From: DATAXI01 sp963756185 | GTDB taxonomy: Bacteria > Verrucomicrobiota > Verrucomicrobiia > Chthoniobacterales > Chthoniobacteraceae | DNA length: 64,000 bases | Direction: 5' to 3' | NCBI GenBank assembly: GCA_963756185.1 | Contig: CAVWMS010000011.1 | Location: forward strand, 62,001-126,000 | In this document: positions 56,301-64,000 of the stretch, one piece after another | Position numbering within the stretch: position 1 is the first letter of the stretch | Layout of the letters: each line of letters starts with the position of its first letter | Made by a program: the position numbers and the translations under genes | Notes under the pieces: generated by a model | What the model saw: the letters and a program-made list of their open reading frames with translations, nothing else | Databases searched by the model: none | What the model was told of the DNA's origin: nothing

Positions 56301-56370
56301 CCCTATTTTTCGCGTTCATGCGCTCCCCCATTCTTGCAATCGCCCCGATGAAAGGCTTAAATTGCTCCCC

Positions 56371-56601
56371 GTGAGCACGCTGGCCGAGATCGAAGAAGCC
56401 ATCGCGAAACTCCCGCCTCCGGAGTTTCGCCAGTTGCTGCACAAGCTGAACGAACGGGACGCAACGCAGTGGGATCGCCAAATCGAAGAGGACGCCCAGA
56501 ACGGCAATCTGGATCGCCTTTATTCGCGGTTGATACGCGAGGAGGGCGATCAGCCGAAGGCGCCGCTCGATGAAGTCCTCGACAACCCCGAGCTTTCGTA
56601 G
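56371..56601 (+). CDS. Probable type II antitoxin
   Basis: A 76-residue acidic protein starting at GTG 56371 (VSTLAEIEEAIAKLPPPEFR). An N-terminal helical hairpin (FRQLLHKLNERDATQWDRQI) is followed by a charged tail (DRLYSRLIREEGDQPKAPLD) suited to wrapping a toxin. This is the common layout of short antitoxins paired with RelE/ParE toxins; the N-terminus resembles the addiction-module component family. It overlaps the toxin gene by 32 bases, so the two are translationally coupled. I cannot see a full DNA-binding domain, so autoregulation is uncertain. Confidence 0.65.
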   Translation: MSTLAEIEEAIAKLPPPEFRQLLHKLNERDATQWDRQIEEDAQNGNLDRLYSRLIREEGDQPKAPLDEVLDNPELS

Positions 56602-56827
56602 GCGGCTGCGCAAGCTCCCGCCGCCAATTCGCCGGCTCGCGCGCGAGCGATTCCAGCTTTGGCTGCGCGACCCAAACCATCCGCGTCTGCACTTCAAGAA
56701 GGTGGGCGCGTTTTGGTCGGTTCGTGTCGGCGACGGCTTCCGCGCGCTGGCCAGGGTCCACGGCGACGAGGCCGAGTGGTTTTGGATCGGGCCGCACGAC
56801 GAATATGACCGGCTGCTCGGGTGCTAG
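56570..56827 (+). CDS. RelE/ParE-family toxin
   Basis: An 85-residue basic protein: FRRRLRKLPPPIRRLARERF, then QLWLRDPNHPRLHFKKVG, AFWSVRVGDGFRALARVHGD and the final strand EWFWIGPHDEYDRLLG. This helix-hairpin plus four-stranded sheet pattern is the RelE/ParE fold. Family members cleave mRNA on the ribosome or poison gyrase; the sequence alone does not decide which. It lies between mqnA and the duplicated mqnA end, convergent with mqnA, nine bases from its stop. Confidence 0.78.
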   Translation: MKSSTTPSFRRRLRKLPPPIRRLARERFQLWLRDPNHPRLHFKKVGAFWSVRVGDGFRALARVHGDEAEWFWIGPHDEYDRLLGC

Positions 56828-56836
56828 CACCTCCTC

Positions 56837-57622
56837 TTACACGAAATGCGGCGTCCCCGCCCCGCCCTCGAGCAGCCCGTGCTTCTCCAGCAGGCACTGA
56901 AACCGCGCCAGCCCGGCCTTTTCATCCGGCCCGAGGTCGAACCTTACATGGTTCGTCAGGTATTGCTCGGCGAATGCCGGGTCGAAATCCTTTTGCAGCC
57001 GCCCGATCTCCCGGACCCGGCCCACACCGGCCTGCTTGACCGCCCGTAGCGCGTCGGCCACCGCCTCGCGATGCGCGATCTCCGGACGCAACTGCCAGAC
57101 CGCATACACAAACGGCAACCCGGTATGCGCCAGCCATTCCTGGCCGAGGTCCAGGTATTCGATGTCCCCGTGCGGATGTTCGCGAAAGCGCATTGCCTGG
57201 TTGCCGATCAGCAGCAGCCCGTGCTCGTTGGCGACGGTGCATTCCTCGGCGAACTTGTACGCCGGATGCATCCCGTGGAATTCCGCCAGCATGCATCGCA
57301 GCAGGTTGTTCGAAGTCCGCGAGGCCGGGTCGAGCGCGACGGTGCGCACATCCTTGAGCAACCCGCGGTAAGCCATGAATACCGAATACACCGCCCCGCG
57401 CGACGCGATGGAAACGCCGTCCACGATGGGAAAACCCGGCTGCCGCAGCGCCTGGTACGCAGGCACCAGCGCCACGTCGATCTCCCCGTCCGCCAGCATG
57501 TCCGCAAGGTGGGCCGGATGTTTGAAGATCACCTCCCCATCGTACGGAACGATGAGCGGCAATGCGTTGAGGTACTGCACGCAGCCTACGCGCAGCCCGT
57601 GAAGGGCGGCAAAGGGACTCAC
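56837..57622 (-). CDS. mqnA: Chorismate dehydratase (futalosine pathway)
   Basis: MqnA converts chorismate to 3-[(1-carboxyvinyl)oxy]benzoate, the first step of menaquinone synthesis by the futalosine route. The 261-residue periplasmic-binding-like fold starts LRVGCVQYLNALPLIVPYDG, then HPAHLADMLADGEIDVALVP and VALDPASRTSNNLLRCMLAE. It continues with LLIGNQAMRFREHPHGDIEY and QEWLAHTGLPFVYAVWQLRP. The start ATG overlaps the mqnE stop by four bases (ATGA). The last 200 bases are duplicated at 56101-56300. The end (GGAGTPHFV) differs from the copy's end. Confidence 0.92.
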   Translation of the reverse strand: MSPFAALHGLRVGCVQYLNALPLIVPYDGEVIFKHPAHLADMLADGEIDVALVPAYQALRQPGFPIVDGVSIASRGAVYSVFMAYRGLLKDVRTVALDPASRTSNNLLRCMLAEFHGMHPAYKFAEECTVANEHGLLLIGNQAMRFREHPHGDIEYLDLGQEWLAHTGLPFVYAVWQLRPEIAHREAVADALRAVKQAGVGRVREIGRLQKDFDPAFAEQYLTNHVRFDLGPDEKAGLARFQCLLEKHGLLEGGAGTPHFV

Positions 57623-58770
57623 GCGCAGGCTAGTTCGCGCGCGGCTCCGGGCCGGACGACTTTGTGGGTGCCGGGTACGACACGTTCATAATAGGTGTTC
57701 CGCTGCATCGGCTCCCGGCCGGCTTCGCGAATCGCCTTCTCCAACGTTTCGACGTACTGGCGCTGGGGGGTTCTGGCTCCTGCCATGTGGAAAATCTTTT
57801 CGACGACAATGGTGCCGTGCAGGTCATCGACGCCGTAGTTGAGCGCGATGGCCGCCAGCGGCAGCCCGAGCGCAACCCAATAACCGGTAATATGGTCGAT
57901 GTTATCGAGGTAAATGCGGGAGACGGCAAGGTTGCGCAACTCCTCGAATGCCGAGGCCGGCCTGATGTGCGCCATCTCGGTGGTCTCCGGCACGAACGCG
58001 AAAGGGATGAACCCGGTAAAGCCGCCCGTCTCGTCCTGCAACTCGCGCAGCCGGCGCAGGTGATCGACCCGCTGCTCGACCGTCTCGACGTGTCCGTAGA
58101 GCATGGTGCAGGTGCTCCGCTGGCCCATCCGATGCCAGGTGCGGTGAACGTCCAGCCATTCCTCCGCGTTCTCCTTGCCGCGGCAAATCCTGTCCCGGAC
58201 CCCCTGGTCAAAAATCTCGGCGCCGCCGCCGGTAATGGCGTCGAGCCCCGCGGCCCGCAGAGTCTCGAGCGTCTCCTGGATGGGGAGCTTGAAAACCCGC
58301 TCGGCCAGGTGGCGAACTTCAATCGCGGTAAAGGCCTTGATCTTCAGCGCCGGGTCGAGCGCCCGCAGCGAAGTCAGCAATTCGATGTACCAATCCTTCG
58401 TCAGCGTCGGGTGCAGCCCGCCGACCATGTGGACCTCCGTGATTCCCTCCTCGAGCCCCTCGCGAACCGCCTGGACTATTTCCGGGATGGCATATTCGAA
58501 CGCGTGCGGGTCGCGTTTGCGCGCGCCAAACGCGCAAAACTGGCAGGTGAGAATGCAGATGTTGGAATAATTGATGTACCGGTTGAGGATGTAGGTCGCC
58601 ACGTTGCCGTTCTTGCGCTCCCGGATGATGTTGGCGATGGCCCCGACGGCATTGAGGTCGTTCGAGCGATAAAGCTGGACGGCGTCCTCATCGGAGATGC
58701 GCCCGCCCGCCTCGACTTTCTCTGCAATCGGGCGAAGGGCGGACGGGATGAGGGCTGGATGGAACGGCAT
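57619..58770 (-). CDS. mqnE: Aminodeoxyfutalosine synthase, radical SAM
   Basis: MqnE joins the MqnA product to SAM-derived adenosyl to give aminodeoxyfutalosine. The 383-residue radical SAM enzyme has the cluster motif NICILTCQFCAFGARKRD (CxxxCxxC). Family signatures include ITEVHMVGGLHPTLTKDWYI, GLDAITGGGAEIFDQGVRDR, CTMLYGHVETVEQRVDHLRR, LQDETGGFTGFIPFAFVPET and DDLHGTIVVEKIFHMAGA. These separate it from MqnC. It is first in the mqnE-mqnA operon. Menaquinone would serve the respiratory chain that drives the ATP synthase encoded in this window. Confidence 0.93.
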   Translation of the reverse strand: MPFHPALIPSALRPIAEKVEAGGRISDEDAVQLYRSNDLNAVGAIANIIRERKNGNVATYILNRYINYSNICILTCQFCAFGARKRDPHAFEYAIPEIVQAVREGLEEGITEVHMVGGLHPTLTKDWYIELLTSLRALDPALKIKAFTAIEVRHLAERVFKLPIQETLETLRAAGLDAITGGGAEIFDQGVRDRICRGKENAEEWLDVHRTWHRMGQRSTCTMLYGHVETVEQRVDHLRRLRELQDETGGFTGFIPFAFVPETTEMAHIRPASAFEELRNLAVSRIYLDNIDHITGYWVALGLPLAAIALNYGVDDLHGTIVVEKIFHMAGARTPQRQYVETLEKAIREAGREPMQRNTYYERVVPGTHKVVRPGAARELACA

Positions 58771-58914
58771 TTTTTGGAATCTGGAATTTATGGCGGTGCT
58801 GTCAGATTAAGCAGCGGCGACCCCGGGCGCAAACTGGAAAACGAGGGGTAAACCCCTGATCCGGGCTCAAAAAACCGCCGAAAAAGGCCCATTTCCTGCG
58901 CCTTTTTAGCCCAA

Positions 58915-59814
58915 ATGCACCGTTATTTGCCCCTTTTTCTCGCCCTTTTCCTGGCGTTTCCCGGCCTGCTGGCCGCCCAGGATGACCCCGGCGCCCTCAC
59001 CGAGGTCCCCCTTTCCCAGCTCAGCCAGCCGGACAATACCGCGCTGGGCCAGGCGGCCCTGGCGGTTCGGCCCACGGAATGGAAACACGCGGAGACGCAG
59101 CATTTCATCCTCCATTTCTTCCACAATTTCGTCGCGGCGCGCGCGGCGGCGGAACTCGAGTTTTATTACAATGCGATCTCGGGGGAATTGCACCGGGATC
59201 CCTCGGCTTGGGAGGGGAAGTCGAATGTCTATATCTTTGAGAACGCGGATGACTGGCATGCCTTCCAGGGCAAGGCGCAGCTCGATCCGTGGACGGGCGG
59301 CATCCATTCGCAGGGGAACCTCTTCATCGTGCGCAACCCGGCGTTCAAATTCGAGGGGCGCTCGCTGGGGCACGAGACGGCGCACCTGGTCCTGTACCGG
59401 TTTTTCGGCGCGGCGATCCCGCTGTGGCTCAACGAAGGGTACGCCGAGAATTCGTCGATTCGGTTTTACGCTGGTTTGGAGCGGACGCAGGGTTATAATT
59501 CGAAGCCCCATTCGGCGGTGCTGACGGCGTCCAATTATATGCCGATTGCGAGCCTCACTTCCGCCGTGACCTACCCCGATGATGTCGTCCAGGTTTCAAT
59601 TTTTTACGAGGAATCGGAGAAGCTGGTGGCGTATTTGCGCGCCCAGAGCGAGGAGGGATTCATCACCTTCCTGGATGCGATGTCGCGCGGGAGCACGTTC
59701 CAGGCGGCGCTCGATAAGGGATTCCCGAACCGGTTCTCGAGCATGGATGACCTGGATCACGATTTTGCGCAGTACGCCGAAAGCGCGTTTCAGCCGCTGG
59801 CCGGCAGCAATTAG
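58915..59814 (+). CDS. Exported HExxH metallopeptidase-like protein, copy 1
   Basis: A 299-residue exported protein. The signal peptide is LPLFLALFLAFPGLLAAQDD. The domain has AALAVRPTEWKHAETQHFIL, a strand region SNVYIFENADDWHAFQGKAQ, and the gluzincin-type zinc motif GRSLGHETAHLVLYRFFG with the downstream glutamate in PLWLNEGYAENSSIRF. This matches DUF1570-like peptidases common in this phylum and in Planctomycetota. The substrate is unknown. The next gene is a paralogue that overlaps its end by 68 bases. Confidence 0.75.
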   Translation: MHRYLPLFLALFLAFPGLLAAQDDPGALTEVPLSQLSQPDNTALGQAALAVRPTEWKHAETQHFILHFFHNFVAARAAAELEFYYNAISGELHRDPSAWEGKSNVYIFENADDWHAFQGKAQLDPWTGGIHSQGNLFIVRNPAFKFEGRSLGHETAHLVLYRFFGAAIPLWLNEGYAENSSIRFYAGLERTQGYNSKPHSAVLTASNYMPIASLTSAVTYPDDVVQVSIFYEESEKLVAYLRAQSEEGFITFLDAMSRGSTFQAALDKGFPNRFSSMDDLDHDFAQYAESAFQPLAGSN

Positions 59815-60775
59815 CCTGGCGCTGGCGGCGCTGCTGACGTCTGTGGGGCGCGCGCAATGGCCGTTTGCCTCGCCCGCGCCGCCACCGGCCCCACGGACCG
59901 CGGCGACTCCGTTCCAGGGCTTCGACGACCTGGACAATCCGAATGCCACGCCCAATGGCCAGCCGCCGGATGACATCCCGCTGGTGGAGAAACCGTTCAA
60001 CCAACTCTCCGACCAGACTTATGACGCGCTGGGACAGGCGGCGCTCGCGATCCGCCCGGAGGAATGGAAGCACGCCGAGACGGAGAATTTCATCCTCCAC
60101 TACCGGCGCGTCACCGAGGCGAAGAAAGTGGCGCGCGAGGTCGAGTACGACCTTTGGTTCGTGGCGCATTCGCTCGGGGCGACCAAGGAGCAGTACAGCC
60201 GCAAGTCGCACGTCTTTATCTTTGAGGACCAGAACGACTGGAAGAATTTCCTGTCGCAGGCGCCGAATATCCCGCAGTGGGCCGCGAGCTTCGCGCACGG
60301 GGACAATCTTTTCCTCAGCCTGCGCAACACGGAAACGGGCGTGCCATTCGACTCGCGCGTGCTGGCGCACGAAACCACGCACGCGGTGGTGGCGCGGCTC
60401 TACCCGAACGTACGATGGCCGCTGTGGCTGAATGAGGGTTTCGCCGAATACATGGGGGCGGCGAGCGTGTCGGCGCGGATGGGGCAACCGATCCAGGCGC
60501 ACGAGCACACGCTGACTTTCGCGGGGTTGTCGCTCGACCAGTTGCAGCAGATGAAGGTTTATCCGCAGGACCCGGTGCAGGTGGCGCAGCTTTACGAGAC
60601 TTCGGAAAAACTGATCCGCTTCATCATGACCGAACTGCCAAAGGATCGCTTTACACAATTCACCGCCGCGGTCACCAATGGCGCGTCGCTCAAGGATGCG
60701 CTGCTATCGGTTTACCCGGACAAGCTGGCATCGTATGACGATTTTTTGCGAAGATTCGCGATATTCAGCAAATAG
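59747..60775 (+). CDS. Exported HExxH metallopeptidase-like protein, copy 2
   Basis: A paralogue of the previous gene. I place the start at 59747, inside it, because MTWITILRSTPKARFSRWPA followed by ISLALAALLTSVGRAQ makes a proper signal peptide; no better start lies downstream before the hydrophobic part. The core repeats AALAIRPEEWKHAETENFIL, SHVFIFEDQNDWKNFLSQAP, the zinc motif SRVLAHETTHAVVARLYPNV and PLWLNEGFAEYMGAASV. A Pro/Ala-rich linker follows the signal peptide. The two copies diverge enough to suggest different substrates. holA follows after 22 bases. Confidence 0.72.
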   Translation: MTWITILRSTPKARFSRWPAAISLALAALLTSVGRAQWPFASPAPPPAPRTAATPFQGFDDLDNPNATPNGQPPDDIPLVEKPFNQLSDQTYDALGQAALAIRPEEWKHAETENFILHYRRVTEAKKVAREVEYDLWFVAHSLGATKEQYSRKSHVFIFEDQNDWKNFLSQAPNIPQWAASFAHGDNLFLSLRNTETGVPFDSRVLAHETTHAVVARLYPNVRWPLWLNEGFAEYMGAASVSARMGQPIQAHEHTLTFAGLSLDQLQQMKVYPQDPVQVAQLYETSEKLIRFIMTELPKDRFTQFTAAVTNGASLKDALLSVYPDKLASYDDFLRRFAIFSK

Positions 60776-60797
60776 CAGTTTAAAAAGTTTTCCAGCC

Positions 60798-61994
60798 ATG
60801 CCCGCCCCGAAAAAAACGAAAGCCGCTCCCGCCGCCGGAAAGAAGTCCGTCATCCGCGTGGTGGCCGGTTCCGACGAGGCCGAGGTGAAACGGCGCGCGA
60901 CGGAACTGGCGGGCGAAATGGCCGGGCCGGACGCGGGGGAGTTTGGGCGCGACATCATCGACGGCACGGCGGACAACGCGGGCGACGCGGCGGCGCGCAT
61001 CGATGAAACGCGCCAGACGCTGCTGACGCTGCCATTTTTCGGCGGGGAAAAGCTGGTCTGGTTGAAGAGCGCAAACTTCCTCGCGGATACCGTGCAGGGG
61101 CGCTCGGCGGCGGTGACGGAGGCGCTGGAACGGCTCCAGGAGACGCTTTCGGAGGGGCTGCCGGACGGGGTGAAATTTTTGCTGAGCGCAATCGAACCGG
61201 ACAAGCGGCGGTCGTTTTACAAGGCGCTGGGAAAGCTGGGGGAAGTCGAGGTTTTCGACAAACCGGATGCGACGCGGAGCGGATGGGAGGAAGCGGCGGG
61301 CGGGATGATCCAGGCGCGGGCGCGGGCGCGCGGGCTGCGGATGAGCGCGGAGGCGGTTGAGTTACTGGCGATGCAGACGGGGCCGGATTCGCGGCAGGTG
61401 GAGAATGAATTGGAGAAGATCGATTTGTTTCTCGGGAAGGGGCGGCGGGAGGCGACCGTCGAAGATGTGCGGGGGCTGGTTTCGTCGAGCCGGGCGAGTG
61501 TGATTTTTGAGTTGGGAAATGCGATGGCTGCGCGCGAGACAGGGCGCTGTTTTGCGCTCATCGAACAATTGCTCAAGCAAGGGGAAACCGGCGTCGGGAT
61601 TTTGCTGGTGGCGATTGTGCCGACGGTGAGAAGCCTGTTGCTGGTGAAGGATTTGATGGAGCGGCATCGGCTGCGTCCGCCGCAGCAGCCGTGGTTTTTC
61701 AACAGTGCGCTCAATAGCCTGCCGCCGGAGGCGACCGAGCATCTGCCGCGAAAGAAGGATGGGACGATCAATGCCTACGCGCTGGGACTGGCGGCGGTGC
61801 ACGCGAAGAAGTTTGAGACGCGGGAGTTGCGGGAGTTGCTGGAGGCGTGCCTGGCGGCAAATGTGCGCCTGGTGACTACGGGGTTGGATGAGCGGGTGGT
61901 GCTGGCGGAGTTGATTGGGCGGGTGGGGGGGGAAGAATTGATGATTGCTGATGTGAGATTGCTGATTGAGAAAGCGTCATTCGGCTCGAAATAA
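60798..61994 (+). CDS. holA: DNA polymerase III delta subunit
   Basis: HolA opens the sliding clamp in the clamp-loader complex. The 398-residue protein has a lysine/alanine-rich start (MPAPKKTKAAPAAGKKSVIR) and the delta N-terminal domain (TLLTLPFFGGEKLVWLKSAN, GLPDGVKFLLSAIEPDKRRS). The AAA lid follows (LLAMQTGPDSRQVENELEKI, SSRASVIFELGNAMAARETG), then the collar domain (GILLVAIVPTVRSLLLVKDL). The last residues (EELMIADVRLLIEKASFGSK) are translated from an interspersed repeat at 61937-61970, not from the family sequence. Confidence 0.85.
   Translation: MPAPKKTKAAPAAGKKSVIRVVAGSDEAEVKRRATELAGEMAGPDAGEFGRDIIDGTADNAGDAAARIDETRQTLLTLPFFGGEKLVWLKSANFLADTVQGRSAAVTEALERLQETLSEGLPDGVKFLLSAIEPDKRRSFYKALGKLGEVEVFDKPDATRSGWEEAAGGMIQARARARGLRMSAEAVELLAMQTGPDSRQVENELEKIDLFLGKGRREATVEDVRGLVSSSRASVIFELGNAMAARETGRCFALIEQLLKQGETGVGILLVAIVPTVRSLLLVKDLMERHRLRPPQQPWFFNSALNSLPPEATEHLPRKKDGTINAYALGLAAVHAKKFETRELRELLEACLAANVRLVTTGLDERVVLAELIGRVGGEELMIADVRLLIEKASFGSK
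61937..61970. repeat. AGCAATCT/AATTGATAATTGC repeat inside the holA end
   Basis: AATTGATGATTGCTGATGTG and GAGATTGCTGATTGAG are read in frame as ELMIADVRLLIE, the C-terminal tail of HolA. Same family as 8215, 27173, 28336 and 28523. Confidence 0.8.
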
Positions 61995-62274
61995 CGTGGA
62001 CGAAAACGATTCTTTTGGACAAAGCAGGGCGTGAGCAAGCGAGATGTCGATGCCGATTACCATGGGGAGGTCGACTGAAATTGCCGCGCTCACGCCCACC
62101 GGCCTATGAACAGCGATCTATCTGGGAATTCCCGATTGAAACCATTAACCGGCTCGGTTATTTAAAAGAAAATCGCTTCGGAGCCATGACTTCGGATTTC
62201 ATTCGCACCAACCCTACTATCCACCATCCATCACACTCATCGGACAGTTCAGCAAAAAACCAGATAAAACATTC
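61995..62274. other. Gap between holA and the S74 protein gene
   Basis: 280 bases. An open frame covers most of it (LPRSRPPAYEQRSIWEFPIE...), but it joins no family I know and lacks a ribosome site, so I do not call it. The AT-rich part from 62150 should hold the promoter of the next gene. Confidence 0.4.
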
Positions 62275-63594
62275 ATGAAAACTACACGCCCAGTCGTCCT
62301 TGTTTGCCTGATTATCGGCGCTGCATTTATCGCGCCCGTTTGTGACGCGGCTCCTCCGGCACTAAGATATGCCGGCGTTTATTCGCCTGATGCCAGGTAC
62401 GGTGCAGGCGATATTGTCAACTTCCAGGGAAATCTCTATGAGGCGCTTTCCGACCGGGCAGACCGGTTGACGCCATCAACTAATCCTGATCACTGGACGG
62501 AGATTCTCTACAGCGGGGGATCATCCGATGTGGCCATTGGTTCAGACGCAATTTCCGCCGATTACAGCGATGACGATGGGAATACGGCTGTTGGTTACGA
62601 GGCGCTTCAGACAGTGTCTCAGTATCCTGGACCTGACAGTGCCTCCTCCGATCAAGGGTACGACGTGGCTGTAGGCTATGACGCACTAGAGACAGAAAAT
62701 TCCGTAAATGGTTGGGACACCGCGGTCGGCGCCGGTGCGATGGTATCGGATAGCTCGGGGGGGTTCAATGTTGCCATTGGGGATCTTGCCCTTGTCCATG
62801 TCTACGGCGGAGACATACTCGACGGAGGAGGAGGTAACACGGCGGTTGGCTATAGCGCCCTTGGTAATGATCGGGGCCTTACTGGCGAGAACAATATCGC
62901 GATCGGAGAATACGCCGGATCCACCCTTACTAGTGGCGATAACAACATATACGTCGGCGGCGGTCCGAGTGGCGACACAGAGAATGCGACAACACGAATC
63001 GGTGGTCAAGGCATACAAACGCGGGCGTTCGTAGCCGGCATTAGTGGCACCGGAGCCATCATCTCCGGGGGCGCGGCCGTGTATGTGCTTAGCGATGGCC
63101 AACTCGGCACGGAAACGTCTTCCCGCCGTTTCAAAACCGATATCGCTCCGATGGGCGACTCGAGCAGCGTATTGCTGGAACTCAAGCCGGTAATCTTCAA
63201 ATACAAGCCGCAATACGATCCCAAGGGCATCCAGCAGTTTGGCCTGGTTGCCGAAGATGTGGATAAAGTCTGTCCCAGCCTCGTGGTCCGCGACGAAAAG
63301 GGACAAATCCAAACGGTCCGCTATGAGCAGGTGAACGCCATGCTGCTGAACGAATTCCTCAAGGAGCATCAGCGGGTGCTCGAGCAGGCTACGGCACTTA
63401 CCGCTCAGGGCGAGAGAATTGCCGGTCAGGAAAAGCGGTTTGCGGCGCAGGATCAGACCATTGCCGATCAGCAGAAGCAAATTGAGGCGCTGACGACGCA
63501 CCTGGCTGAGGTGGCGGGTCAGATGCAGGAGATCGCGAAGCGGATAGGAGGAAGCAGCGCTTATCAGCCCGTCGCAAATGTGAATATCCGGTGA
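62275..63594 (+). CDS. Exported protein with C-terminal S74 chaperone domain
   Basis: A 439-residue exported protein. After a signal peptide (VVLVCLIIGAAFIAPVCDAA) comes a small carbohydrate-binding-like module (GVYSPDARYGAGDIVNFQGN, then TNPDHWTEI). Next are head-like repeats of the NTAVGYEAL type (NTAVGYSALGNDRGLTGENN, NIAIGEYAGSTLTSGDNN), as in trimeric adhesins and tail fibres. The peptidase S74 intramolecular chaperone follows (SSRRFKTDIAPMGDSSSVLL, GLVAEDVDKVCPSLVVRD, YEQVNAMLLNEFLKEHQ), then a coiled coil with AQ repeats. S74 domains trimerise a fibre and cleave themselves off. Probably a trimeric surface fibre; no phage genes adjoin. Confidence 0.8.
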   Translation: MKTTRPVVLVCLIIGAAFIAPVCDAAPPALRYAGVYSPDARYGAGDIVNFQGNLYEALSDRADRLTPSTNPDHWTEILYSGGSSDVAIGSDAISADYSDDDGNTAVGYEALQTVSQYPGPDSASSDQGYDVAVGYDALETENSVNGWDTAVGAGAMVSDSSGGFNVAIGDLALVHVYGGDILDGGGGNTAVGYSALGNDRGLTGENNIAIGEYAGSTLTSGDNNIYVGGGPSGDTENATTRIGGQGIQTRAFVAGISGTGAIISGGAAVYVLSDGQLGTETSSRRFKTDIAPMGDSSSVLLELKPVIFKYKPQYDPKGIQQFGLVAEDVDKVCPSLVVRDEKGQIQTVRYEQVNAMLLNEFLKEHQRVLEQATALTAQGERIAGQEKRFAAQDQTIADQQKQIEALTTHLAEVAGQMQEIAKRIGGSSAYQPVANVNIR

Positions 63595-63767
63595 TGGAAA
63601 TCGCGACGGCGGGTTCACATGTTAAAGAGTAAGCGCGAGTACACGCTGGCGCGCGGGTAAGGCGGCAGCGGCTAAGCTTCAACTTGAAACGCCCTAGATG
63701 CATCTTCTATTTGATTTGACGCAACTGGTTTCGCGCCGATGGCGCTTGGCGTCTGCTGGCAAGGCTA

Positions 63768-63801
63768 CCCAGCCCCAGTTGCCTGCGCAACTGTGGCTGG
63801 G
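63768..63801. terminator. Strong hairpin downstream of the S74 gene
   Basis: CCCAGCCCCAGTTGC (63768-63782) pairs with GCAACTGTGGCTGGG (63787-63801) with one mismatch and a four-base loop. It lies between the S74 gene and a convergent gene. There is no U run, so it may be a structural repeat rather than an intrinsic terminator. Confidence 0.45.
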
Positions 63802-63868
63802 CTGTTGAATGAGGGGCCGTTGGCCCCGGCGAATCTGCGGCAGATTAAACGAAAACCGTTTTAACGCT

Positions 63869-64000
63869 CTATGGGGAAGTGATGAATACCTGGTCGGGGC
63901 CGTTGACCGTGCCGAGGTCGCTTTTTGCGACGATGCGATAGTGGTATTCGGTGTCCGGGGAGAGGCCGGTGATGTTGAATGTAAGTGGATAGGCGACTAT
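63869..64000 (-). CDS. C-terminal end of a fibronectin type III domain protein, partial
   Basis: The minus-strand frame from the right edge reads IVAYPLTFNITGLSPDTEYH, then YRIVAKSDLGTVNGPDQVFI and ends TSP at a TAG (63871-63869). LxPxTxYxYRIVAxSxxG is the hallmark of an FN3 domain (strands E to F). The gene extends beyond the window, so its full nature is unknown; such domains are common in secreted proteins of this phylum. Confidence 0.75.
   Translation of the reverse strand: MVAYPLTFNITGLSPDTEYHYRIVAKSDLGTVNGPDQVFITSP

Noticed and set aside
62015..62278. An 87-codon frame between holA and the S74 gene.
   Set aside because: No recognisable domain, no ribosome site, and its end overlaps the start of the S74 gene.

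Overview
The window is GC-rich, densely coded DNA that reads like a chromosome segment of a Verrucomicrobiota bacterium (Opitutae or Chthoniobacterales-like). Supporting signs are a DUF5069 protein, a PEP-CTERM sorted repeat protein, the futalosine menaquinone genes mqnE-mqnA, a transglutaminase/alpha-E/ATP-grasp trio, and a Cas12b whose motifs resemble those of Opitutaceae Cas12b. Much of the window is conserved housekeeping: clpB (cut by the left edge), gatB, aroC, a complete F-type ATP synthase operon (atpBEFHAGDC), glnA, fumC, mdh, malQ, a cysteine desulfurase, efp, a sugar kinase and holA. Several clearly essential genes, above all atpA, atpG, atpD and atpH, carry single-base frameshifts. 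I read these as residual sequencing or assembly indels, so gene integrity elsewhere must be judged with that in mind.

Accessory DNA lies between the housekeeping blocks. (1) 2717-3325: a hicB-hicA toxin-antitoxin pair between two copies of a 26-bp piece of the neighbouring Nudix-like gene's 3' end. (2) 32467-34248: an RloA/RloB-type pair (SMC/AAA-like ATPase plus Toprim-like partner), a candidate anti-phage unit. (3) 39636-40290: a receiver-domain pseudogene split by a 217-bp inverted-repeat element with a TTAA target duplication; removing it restores the reading frame. (4) 41880-46758: a secreted protein of about 1,625 residues built from six near-identical 225-residue repeats. (5) 48975-56836: a CRISPR-Cas island followed by a RelE/ParE-type toxin-antitoxin pair flanked by a 200-bp duplication of the mqnA 3' end.

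The CRISPR-Cas island is the most interesting part. On the minus strand it reads cas12b, cas4 (truncated), cas2 (3' remnant), then an array of ten 36-bp repeats and nine spacers. The effector is 1,716 residues, well above the usual Cas12b size, and keeps all three RuvC acidic residues (D963, E1416, D1557 by my count). The adaptation genes have collapsed: the Cas4 part of what looks like a Cas4-Cas1 fusion runs straight into the C-terminal third of Cas2, with Cas1 missing. A 27-codon ORF just upstream of cas12b begins with residues resembling the first strand of known Cas12b proteins. The system therefore looks able to interfere but not to acquire spacers, unless the deletion is an assembly error. 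No convincing tracrRNA could be assigned by eye.

Two families of AT-rich interspersed repeats, (AAATTCG)n hairpins and AGCAATCT/AATTGATAATTGC elements, sit in many gene borders. They supply the C-terminal residues of AroC and HolA and the stop codons of mdh and malQ.
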